Shown here piece by piece: positions 9,986-16,715 of a DNA stretch of 24,349 bases; position 1 is the first letter of the stretch, and each line of letters opens with the position of its first letter. The notes under the pieces are model-generated. The model did not search any database and had not been told where the DNA came from. It was given only the letters and a program-made list of their open reading frames with translations. A program made the translations under genes and the position numbers. The DNA is taken from positions 1 to 24,349 of the forward strand of contig JAAEPW010000034.1 in the NCBI GenBank assembly GCA_024232355.1, read 5' to 3'. This stretch comes from Chloroflexota bacterium (lineage in GTDB: Bacteria > Chloroflexota > Anaerolineae > B4-G1).

Positions 9986-10437
9986 TGATCGTCCAAATCC
10001 TTTCCCAGTATGTACTGCCAAACTCTGATGAACAGCGCGCGCATAGGACGCCAGACACGGATGACAGCGCGTTGCACAATCTGCACAATAGACCAGGTGA
10101 TGAGTTTGAATTGCAGTATAGTAATGCGCCATCCCAAAGAGACATACAATCGCACACGTAAAACTAGCAAATGGACTTTGTTACGCACCCGAGTTATTTG
10201 CAGATAACGAATCTGGCGATTTAGAATGTATAGGTTTACCAACCGCCATCGTTGGCGGCGTATTTTGCCAATCTGCTGCCGTGATGCAGTGTCGATTGCG
10301 TGCAAGGCGCCTTTGATATGGGACCATCTTTCCACAGCGTTTTCCGCGCGCTCTATGACGGCAGTGGCTTGATCTATCAGGTTCTTGGTCTCTGTGCCTG
10401 GTTTCTCAAGTGTCGCGAGCTTTTCTCGAGTGTTCAT
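9982..10437 (-). CDS. Small, very basic amphipathic protein
   Basis: A 151-residue protein of unknown family. Residues 1-60 are helical and of mixed charge (TKNLIDQATAVIERAENAVERW). From about residue 60 to 143 there are many Arg and Lys but almost no acidic residues, set among Ile, Leu, Val and Trp (WRITILQFKLITWSIVQIV, RAVIRVWRPMRALFIRVW). This suggests long amphipathic helices or strands lying on a membrane, or binding an acidic polymer; a classic uncharged transmembrane helix is absent. It is joined to both neighbours by ATGA overlaps (10434-10437 and 9982-9985), strong evidence that it is a real gene and is translated with them. The neighbour's membrane helices make a joint membrane complex likely. 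Confidence 0.75.
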   Translation of the reverse strand: MNTREKLATLEKPGTETKNLIDQATAVIERAENAVERWSHIKGALHAIDTASRQQIGKIRRQRWRLVNLYILNRQIRYLQITRVRNKVHLLVLRVRLYVSLGWRITILQFKLITWSIVQIVQRAVIRVWRPMRALFIRVWQYILGKDLDDQ

Positions 10438-12653
10438 TTGTGGCCGCCAACAATCTCATCGTACGAAATGTTTTTCAGCCGAGTTGAAAGCTCGTGTATC
10501 TTGGTCTGCAATTTTTCGCGCGTATTCTCTAATTCTGCTACTTGGCGATCAACGCTCTGCTCCAAATCTATGCGTTTATTCTCAGCCTGCTGGACCTTTT
10601 CGTTCACAGATTCTTCTAGATTTGTGATATGCGATGCAAGCGCCTGACGCTCCTTATCGGTGAGTTCGACCAACTGTTCAGTTTTTTCCGTTTGTTCGTC
10701 CATCGACTCGTATTGCAACCAGAGTTTTTTCGCGCGGCCACAAAGATCGTTGGCATCGACGACAAATTTTTCGGTATCCTTTATGATAGTCTCAAGTTCT
10801 TGGTTGATCGCTTTGAACAGTATGGACGTTTTGTCTTGGAGGGTTTTGCGAAATGTATGCCCAAGTTTATCGAATTCACGTTCCGTAGATTCAGCAGTCG
10901 AGAAGACAGCCGACCGGATGCGCTCATCGGTAAGAGTATCAGATATACTGTGAATGAGGTTTTTAGTATCATCCCACTGATCCAATAGATACAGGTTCTC
11001 GTTCAGCCATCCCAAACACTCGGGTGAGGAGATGGGCACGAACTGTTCCAGATCAAGGATTATGACGTAGAGTTTTTGGTCGTAACCAAGAGCGCCGTCA
11101 AATACATAGAGTGGTAATTCGACTTGATCCAGAGCCATTACGCCACCCTGACCGTGGTAATGCTCACTCAATATGATTTTCAAGTATTCGTCCATTGTTC
11201 TCACGTCCCAACTGTGCATAGAGGGATATAACCGGGTTCCCCGTGGGACGAATACTTGGGAATAACTATCCGATCGATAGTAATAGGCCCAGTGCGGGTC
11301 CAGCCAGAACTCGATTGGCTGTGTCTCGCTGTCTCCCCACCATACCAGGGGGTCCATCTCGGACATTGTGACGTCAAAGTTGGCATAGATGAAATGCAGA
11401 CCCTCGGGATAGTAACCGCGAGAAGCGTAAAAGCCGTATCGCAACTTGTTGAGCTTGTCTGGGCAATAACTGCGGAGCACATCTGCCAAGATAGGCAATT
11501 GCTCCTGTGTAAAGCGATACAGCCTGGGACGAGGGCGGTTTCGACGCAAACTCTCCAGTTCGATCATGCGATCGTTGATCTGGTCTTGTCGTCGCCAGAG
11601 TTGCGCGTATTCGTCCTCGTTTGGATGTTGACAGCGGCAGTGACGCAGCTCAAGTTGGTATCCGCTGCGCGGGACGGCCTCGTCGATACGGCGGCGGAGT
11701 TTTTCCAACCCGTCGGCGCTGTTTTCGAGTGGCAACAGTTCGCAACGAGTCAGACTGGCGGTGGTGGGGGCCATTCGCCATTCCTCAACAAAGTGCAACC
11801 CACCGGTATGGAGAATACGCGTGAGTGTACCGTGCGAACAGACGTTTGGCGGCGAGATCACGGCCAATATCTTGGACGGCGTCTCGGCGTTGTCTTGGAG
11901 GGGAATGCCGCCGAACAATGCCGGAGCTTTGAGCAAAATGCGACAAAAGTAAGCCAGGTTGTCATGGCGTGGCACAATCGACTCGGGCATGCCCACGATG
12001 TACTTGGTTTGTTTATCTTGATAGCAGCACAAGGAAACACATTCTTTGAACAGTTCTGCTCTCCACCCGCTCACAAAATCCGACCCGCGGATCTTGTCAT
12101 TCTTGATATGGTACAGGATGTACTGATCGACTCCATTTGGGATACTAACCTGGGCGCTTGCTACTTGAACCTGTGTGGCCAGGTACAGTTGCCCAAAGAT
12201 CTCTGCGCCGCGACTAGTTGTAATGTTGCAAGCCAGCAGAATATTTTCATCCTGGATCAAGTGCCCTGGTAGGTCTGAGGCACGCCCGGACATTACGTCT
12301 CGTTTCAATTTGTCGCTCTTGAGCAGTTCATGCAGGGTAGATAGCAGTGGTTGTGGTTTGGTGGAACGATCGGATTCCAATCCAAACACGGGACCATCTT
12401 TGCCCGTGATACCTCGGTAAATGTCGATCAGGGCGTCGACTGCCGCGTGCTTTTGACTCGCGTTCTTGTAGGGGTCTGAAAGGAGCACGTCAAACGATGA
12501 CTTTGCTTCCAGAACTTGGGGGGGAGGGATGACTCGGATCTGCATCTCCTCGATCAGTTCAGGTAGCGCACCGTCGGCATCCAGGTACTCGGCCAGAAGC
12601 TGCAAGGTGCTCGTGGCCGTCAATTCAGTGAATTCAAAGATACGCTCAGACAT
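10434..12653 (-). CDS. Unknown 739-residue protein with C-terminal coiled coil
   Basis: No family is recognised. Residues 1 to about 565 look globular with mixed alpha/beta content, including aromatic-rich strands (YGFYASRGYYPEGLHFIYANF) and a small His/Cys cluster (LRHCRCQHPNEDEY) that could bind metal, though one cluster alone is weak evidence. From about 570 to 730 the protein is helical. From about 640 it is a regular coiled coil rich in Glu, Lys and Gln (for example LEESVNEKVQQAENK), typical of oligomerisation or of a long spacer. There is no transmembrane helix. The ATG at 12653 has GGGAG seven bases upstream, the best ribosome site in the window. The stop overlaps the next gene by 4 bp (ATGA). 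It sits between the ATPase/unknown pair and the membrane proteins, so a scaffold linking them is plausible. Confidence 0.8.
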   Translation of the reverse strand: MSERIFEFTELTATSTLQLLAEYLDADGALPELIEEMQIRVIPPPQVLEAKSSFDVLLSDPYKNASQKHAAVDALIDIYRGITGKDGPVFGLESDRSTKPQPLLSTLHELLKSDKLKRDVMSGRASDLPGHLIQDENILLACNITTSRGAEIFGQLYLATQVQVASAQVSIPNGVDQYILYHIKNDKIRGSDFVSGWRAELFKECVSLCCYQDKQTKYIVGMPESIVPRHDNLAYFCRILLKAPALFGGIPLQDNAETPSKILAVISPPNVCSHGTLTRILHTGGLHFVEEWRMAPTTASLTRCELLPLENSADGLEKLRRRIDEAVPRSGYQLELRHCRCQHPNEDEYAQLWRRQDQINDRMIELESLRRNRPRPRLYRFTQEQLPILADVLRSYCPDKLNKLRYGFYASRGYYPEGLHFIYANFDVTMSEMDPLVWWGDSETQPIEFWLDPHWAYYYRSDSYSQVFVPRGTRLYPSMHSWDVRTMDEYLKIILSEHYHGQGGVMALDQVELPLYVFDGALGYDQKLYVIILDLEQFVPISSPECLGWLNENLYLLDQWDDTKNLIHSISDTLTDERIRSAVFSTAESTEREFDKLGHTFRKTLQDKTSILFKAINQELETIIKDTEKFVVDANDLCGRAKKLWLQYESMDEQTEKTEQLVELTDKERQALASHITNLEESVNEKVQQAENKRIDLEQSVDRQVAELENTREKLQTKIHELSTRLKNISYDEIVGGHK

Positions 12654-14448
12654 GTTGAATCTCCCAGATGAAATCTTCGAGCCAGTGATCGATCAACTTT
12701 CCGGCCAGAGAACGGGAGGAAAACTTTTGACTATCTGGTTCGAGAGAGTACGAGTGCCGACGCTTGGAAATATACCAACCCGATCCGTTCACTTTGTCGG
12801 GGACCCAGGTGGAGATCGTACTGTGCGCCGCGCGGAACAGTGAGGCAAAGCGCAAATGCTCTCTCTGTGCTTTCTCGGCGACAATGTTGTGATCTTTGTT
12901 TCCGATCCGATCATCAGGCAAGAGCAATATAAAGTGGACAAACCGGAACCGTTCGATCTGGAGCTTGTCCTGTCCAAACGCAGGTGGCAAAGAAGCGAAC
13001 GATAGCGACGCATTATGAGCCTCGTCGCGCCGCTGTTTCCAGCCAACGAACTCGCGCTGCGAATGCAACGCTAGCTTGAGCCATTCTTCCGGTTGTTGTT
13101 GACCGGGTTGGGCGACAACGCGATCACTATCAGTGTGCTTTGCGAGTGGATGTGTATAGTGGTTGCCGGTGTCGAGAAGGGACGGAAACCAGCCAGATTT
13201 GCTCAAGAAGCGGGAGTGGTAGTTATCTCTATCCTGGTCGTTATTGAGGTTTGGAGCCTCGGGGAGATCCCCGACAATTGCCGAGTTGCTCCGTACACGT
13301 CCCAGGTCATCACCCTCGATCCACCGAATCTCGCTCTGCCATAGGCCGTTGCTCTGCAATAACCGGCAGAGGTGCATACTAAACTCGATCCAGCAACTCT
13401 TGAGTAGGATGCCAGCCGCAGATGCAGCGACGGCCCCAGGACACATACCGATCACCAACACGTCGCGGACCTGTGCCGGCCTGGGGGGCTGCCTGATCGC
13501 CCAAAAGCCCGTGTTGATGATGCGGTCGAGGCGGATAAGAGGCGGATAGATGAACTCGCTCTTGAGAATCCGGGAAAAGTCTTCCAGACGGCGGGTCAAT
13601 GTAGCGCCGTCCGCACCCGGCTCGGTCAGTCGCGGATTGGACAATTCGTGGTATTTCGACAGGTCAATGCTTTCCTGTGCCTGGGAACGGACGCTAACCT
13701 GAGGGTTTAGATCGAAAATGACGCGGCTTTCGGGGAGCCTGGTTCTGTGCATAATGAGAGTTGGGCTATGTTGTCTGCGCTGGGTGAGGTCTTGGAGGGC
13801 AAATACCCGATCCTGCCAGAACAAGTACGGGACGCTGCTATTGGTCTCATCGTTCGATAGTTCTTGGATCTGTTCCCGCAATCTTTTGACATAAGCTTTA
13901 TACACTTTGGGCGAGTCGACGTGACACCCTTTGGTATCTTCACAGAACAATAGTGTCTGATTTATGTCTTTACTGGCGCATGCCTGTATGATGAGTGGCG
14001 CGATGATCCGAAATACGACGTGTCGGAACGAAGCGTGCGGCGACAGTTCCCCCTGACGATTGGGGCGAGTGCGCAAGCTGTCAGCCAGACGCTCAATTTG
14101 CTTTTGCCTGGATCTGAGGGAGGGATCGTCGGTGTGCGATGATGGGTGGCTCGCGGCGTACCGCATAGTATCAATGGCTATTTGCCAGGGATTCGATTCC
14201 CCCCCAATTTTGGACCTGGACAGGCTATGACTATGCGCCCGTGACCAAGTACCGCCGGGCAGCAGTATCCGGGCAGCATCGGCGGCCAAACCCGGTGTGA
14301 TCCCGACGTGACGGCTGTGCAATGCAGAGATGATCGAGCACGCCAGATCACGTTCCTTGGGGTTCAAGTCTCTGAACGTATCCTCGATCTCTGCTTTCCA
14401 GACTTGTGGAGCAACTAGACGCAGTTGCCCGCTTGTCACAACATTCAA
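12646..14448 (-). CDS. Unknown 600-residue protein in the position of a RavA partner
   Basis: No family is recognised. It is predicted to be soluble, with no signal peptide. The N-terminal half is charged and helical (1-320). A hydrophobic, Rossmann-like stretch follows: strand VRDVLVIGM (327-335), glycine/alanine-rich loop CPGAVAASAAG (336-346) and a helix. Later comes another buried strand, FVHFILLLPDDRIG (503-516). This strand-loop-helix layout could be a vWA-like fold that has lost the DxSxS metal site, which would fit its place directly after a RavA-type ATPase; that is inference only. The start codon is TTG (14446-14448) with AGGTG five bases before it, 17 bp after the ATPase stop. There is no ATG near this N-terminus. 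It overlaps the next gene by 8 bp, so the two are likely co-translated. Confidence 0.75.
   Translation of the reverse strand: MNVVTSGQLRLVAPQVWKAEIEDTFRDLNPKERDLACSIISALHSRHVGITPGLAADAARILLPGGTWSRAHSHSLSRSKIGGESNPWQIAIDTMRYAASHPSSHTDDPSLRSRQKQIERLADSLRTRPNRQGELSPHASFRHVVFRIIAPLIIQACASKDINQTLLFCEDTKGCHVDSPKVYKAYVKRLREQIQELSNDETNSSVPYLFWQDRVFALQDLTQRRQHSPTLIMHRTRLPESRVIFDLNPQVSVRSQAQESIDLSKYHELSNPRLTEPGADGATLTRRLEDFSRILKSEFIYPPLIRLDRIINTGFWAIRQPPRPAQVRDVLVIGMCPGAVAASAAGILLKSCWIEFSMHLCRLLQSNGLWQSEIRWIEGDDLGRVRSNSAIVGDLPEAPNLNNDQDRDNYHSRFLSKSGWFPSLLDTGNHYTHPLAKHTDSDRVVAQPGQQQPEEWLKLALHSQREFVGWKQRRDEAHNASLSFASLPPAFGQDKLQIERFRFVHFILLLPDDRIGNKDHNIVAEKAQREHLRFASLFRAAHSTISTWVPDKVNGSGWYISKRRHSYSLEPDSQKFSSRSLAGKLIDHWLEDFIWEIQHV
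12661..12665 (-). promoter_or_regulatory. Strong ribosome binding site (GGGAG) for the coiled-coil protein
   Basis: GGGAG is placed seven bases upstream of the ATG at 12651-12653 and lies inside the end of the preceding gene. It is the clearest Shine-Dalgarno site among the junctions in this window. Confidence 0.65.
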
Positions 14449-14453
14449 GAATG

Positions 14454-14458
14454 CACCT
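14454..14458 (-). promoter_or_regulatory. Ribosome binding site (AGGTG) supporting a TTG start
   Basis: AGGTG lies five bases upstream of the TTG at 14446-14448 in the 17-base gap between the RavA-type ATPase and the 600-residue gene. It is why I accept the non-ATG start. A TTG start often lowers translation, which may set the ratio of this protein to the ATPase. Confidence 0.5.
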
Positions 14459-14465
14459 GCCTTTG

Positions 14466-15584
14466 TTATGATTGTTCCAGCATTAAATGCTCTTCATCGA
14501 ATTCGTCGCGGCGATCAACCATAAAGCGGTAAAGCAAAAGTTCCTGGTCTGTGAACCTGATCCCGTGCTTTACAAGTGTTTCTGCGTACTTTAATATTTC
14601 GTTCTCATTGTCTGTGGGTTTGCCCTTCTTTTTCCGTATCTCCTGCGCGCGTTCCAGCACATTGGCGGATCGGTAGATGCTGTGGACCATCATGATGCTC
14701 AGGAATTTGATTATGCGGCGATTTGACATTTCCGACAAGCCTCGCCTGCGAATATTGCTGACGTACATGGTCAGTTTTCCCAAAAAGTCATCGCTCCCCC
14801 CGGTGATCGGATTGGCCCCGGTGAGCAAATCATTGGCCTTGCCACGGAAATCTTGCAATTGATCCAGCAGGTTGGGGAAAGATGTGGGTTTAGGGGAACG
14901 ATAGGTTTCCATCCACCCCTTGTTGAGCAGGTCTCGCATATCTTTCGGGCGTGCCTCGAGGTTGCGAATATCGCAGCGCAGTATAAAGCGATCATAAATC
15001 GCGCGCAACTCACTTGTGTAAGGGACTTGGTTGGTAGCGCCAAACAAGCAGTGAACTTTGACCGGAATCCGTTTGCCACGGTCGTGGAAGACGCGTTCGT
15101 TCATAAACGCGAGCAACGAGTTGAGGATTGCACTGGAACCCTTGAACACTTCGTCGAGATAGACGACCTTGGCATTCTGTATCATTCCGCTATCATCACG
15201 CACCAACTTTCCATCAGATTTGGATGCCTCGGCGATGTCAAAATAGCCAAACAACTCACCTGGTTCAGTAAATGGAGTCAGTAGATACTCAAAGTAGTCT
15301 GTTTCAGAGTTGTCAGAATCAGTCTCTCCTGATTTGTCCGGATCTATCCCGATATAGTGACAAAAAGCCCGCACCAACCATGATTTCGCCGTGCCTGGGG
15401 GGCCATTGAATAACAGAGACTCGCCACTGGCGACCGCCAAGATAATCGCCAGAATCGGGTCTTGCATTTCGGCAAAGCGGGTATTGAGATCCTTTTCAAT
15501 ACTCCCCAAGGTTGTAAAGGCATCTTGATGCACTTTGGCCAGTATGAGGAGGTTCTGGGGATCAAACACTGTATAAAAAGTCAT
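14466..15584 (-). CDS. RavA-type MoxR AAA+ ATPase
   Basis: A 372-residue AAA+ ATPase of the MoxR superfamily, RavA subfamily. Motifs: Walker A GPPGTAKS (61-68), the RavA signature YFEYLLTPFTEPGELFG (97-113), Walker B VVYLDEVFK (140-148), SAILNSLLAFMNER (151-164), sensor 1 ATN (183-185) and the arginine-finger region ELRAIYDRF (192-200). E. coli RavA (498 residues) has an extra C-terminal LARA-containing part; this protein stops after the AAA+ lid and a charged tail. RavA works with the vWA protein ViaA and remodels client complexes at the membrane. Here no gene for a recognisable ViaA follows; an unknown 600-residue protein does. The start ATG at 15584 has AGGA 10 bases upstream. It is only distantly similar to the first MoxR in this window, so this is a different subfamily rather than a recent duplicate. 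Confidence 0.94.
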   Translation of the reverse strand: MTFYTVFDPQNLLILAKVHQDAFTTLGSIEKDLNTRFAEMQDPILAIILAVASGESLLFNGPPGTAKSWLVRAFCHYIGIDPDKSGETDSDNSETDYFEYLLTPFTEPGELFGYFDIAEASKSDGKLVRDDSGMIQNAKVVYLDEVFKGSSAILNSLLAFMNERVFHDRGKRIPVKVHCLFGATNQVPYTSELRAIYDRFILRCDIRNLEARPKDMRDLLNKGWMETYRSPKPTSFPNLLDQLQDFRGKANDLLTGANPITGGSDDFLGKLTMYVSNIRRRGLSEMSNRRIIKFLSIMMVHSIYRSANVLERAQEIRKKKGKPTDNENEILKYAETLVKHGIRFTDQELLLYRFMVDRRDEFDEEHLMLEQS

Positions 15585-15676
15585 ATCAAATCAATCCTTT
15601 CGAAATACTCTTTGCTCTTGAAAACGTTGCCCTGCCACGCGCCCTGCGAACGACGTCTTTGCCACAAACTCACCCC

Positions 15677-15697
15677 AAAAACAAACGCCGGGGGGCG
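15677..15697 (-). terminator. Weak terminator-like hairpin between the two modules
   Basis: Immediately after the stop of the Trp-rich gene the minus strand reads CGCC-CCCC-GGCG, a 4-base-pair GC stem (15694-15697 with 15686-15689) and a 4-base loop. TTTGTTTTT (15685-15677) follows. The stem is shorter than typical intrinsic terminators, so partial read-through (attenuation) is more likely than full stop. The rest of the 114 bp gap (15585-15698) shows no promoter I would defend. Confidence 0.3.
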
Positions 15698-15698
15698 G

Positions 15699-16715
15699 TT
15701 ATGCTGATTCTTCTACCGATTTCAGAGAATACTCGGGCCTTGAATGCAATGATAACTGTCTGCGCCAGGTTCCAAACCAACTTGGGATATTGTCTTGCCA
15801 ATCGAGACGAGCGAGCCACACCTTGTCTTTGGGCAGGGTGTCCGGCAGCATAGATTGATCACTGGCGGGTTCGACTCGGCCATATTGCCAGAGGGGCAAA
15901 TCCTCAAGCGCCTGCTTGAGTGCATCTGGGATTCTAGTCGTGTCCCAGTGTCTATATGCCTCCAACAGAACCCATTGATCCCAAACAGTTGCCCAGCCAC
16001 TGTCCAGACCGTGATCTTGGCCCAGCACCCTTAGATATCGCAACCACCGAAATATCAGGCCTCGCGCGCGGCCTAGTTGGATAATGAGTCTCCGGTAGAG
16101 CCTCGGCCACCGCCAAAACTGTAGCCACTGCCAAGGTTTCTGCTTCGCTCTCTGCGGTAGACGCTGGACAGACGGGTCCCATACGTCATAGCAGGCTAGC
16201 GCAATTAGGATCCAGAATGTCCGTGGATCAAGTTGAAAGGTGACGTATTCCCCAGCGGCAAACAGAACTCTTTGGCGTAGCGCAGCCTCGATGCGCTGCG
16301 CTATATCGTGCAAAAAATGTACATCTCGCCACGCACGCATCTCGACGAGTGTCCACACGTCCTCAGAAAGACCATTGAACGGATTGAGGTTCAACAAGCG
16401 CCGCATCTCGAACACAACACGCCCCCGCCACGCAACGACGTCCAGCACGCGATCATTCACGGCTCCCTTGACCACACTGTCGTAAGAGCGATGAGCGTCA
16501 GGCGACGAACCCCGCCTGGTACGTTGCTCGCCGGTCAGTCTGCGCCAGTGCTCGGCAAACAGATTGCCCCAAGATGGACGTTTGCCGTCGAGAGCCTTTT
16601 GCAACACGTTCAAAGCCATCGTCTGCAACCATACGACGAGTCGGTCGGTGGTACCTGCGTCAAAGTGCATCGCGGTTGGATAATTTACATTTGATGTTCT
16701 CGTCTGTTCAACCAT
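15699..16715 (-). CDS. Tryptophan-rich protein of unknown family
   Basis: A protein of 338 residues, 22 of them Trp (6.5%, about five times the usual frequency). No transmembrane helix is clear; FWILIALACYDVW is too short and too mixed to count. A strongly basic aromatic stretch lies near the middle (PWQWLQFWRWPRLYRRL). No catalytic motif or known domain is recognised. I chose the ATG at 16715: it has GGAG just upstream and overlaps the double-vWA gene by 31 bp. A TTG at 16796 (365 residues, 112 bp overlap) has little support, and an ATG at 16670 lacks a ribosome site. It is the last gene of the first module, so it probably works with the vWA membrane proteins. Most likely a membrane-surface or protein-binding component, but that is inferred from composition only. 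Confidence 0.7.
   Translation of the reverse strand: MVEQTRTSNVNYPTAMHFDAGTTDRLVVWLQTMALNVLQKALDGKRPSWGNLFAEHWRRLTGEQRTRRGSSPDAHRSYDSVVKGAVNDRVLDVVAWRGRVVFEMRRLLNLNPFNGLSEDVWTLVEMRAWRDVHFLHDIAQRIEAALRQRVLFAAGEYVTFQLDPRTFWILIALACYDVWDPSVQRLPQRAKQKPWQWLQFWRWPRLYRRLIIQLGRARGLIFRWLRYLRVLGQDHGLDSGWATVWDQWVLLEAYRHWDTTRIPDALKQALEDLPLWQYGRVEPASDQSMLPDTLPKDKVWLARLDWQDNIPSWFGTWRRQLSLHSRPEYSLKSVEESA

Noticed and set aside
9986..10132. Longer ATG start for the 493-residue membrane protein
   Set aside because: The extra 49 residues overlap the basic small protein and contain many Cys and His, typical of an out-of-frame reading. ATG 9985 forms the ATGA junction.
11256..12272. Plus-strand open frame of 338 codons opposite the 739-residue gene
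   Set aside because: Antisense shadow: no plausible domain, no plus-strand partner, and the minus frame has a strong ribosome site and overlapping neighbours.
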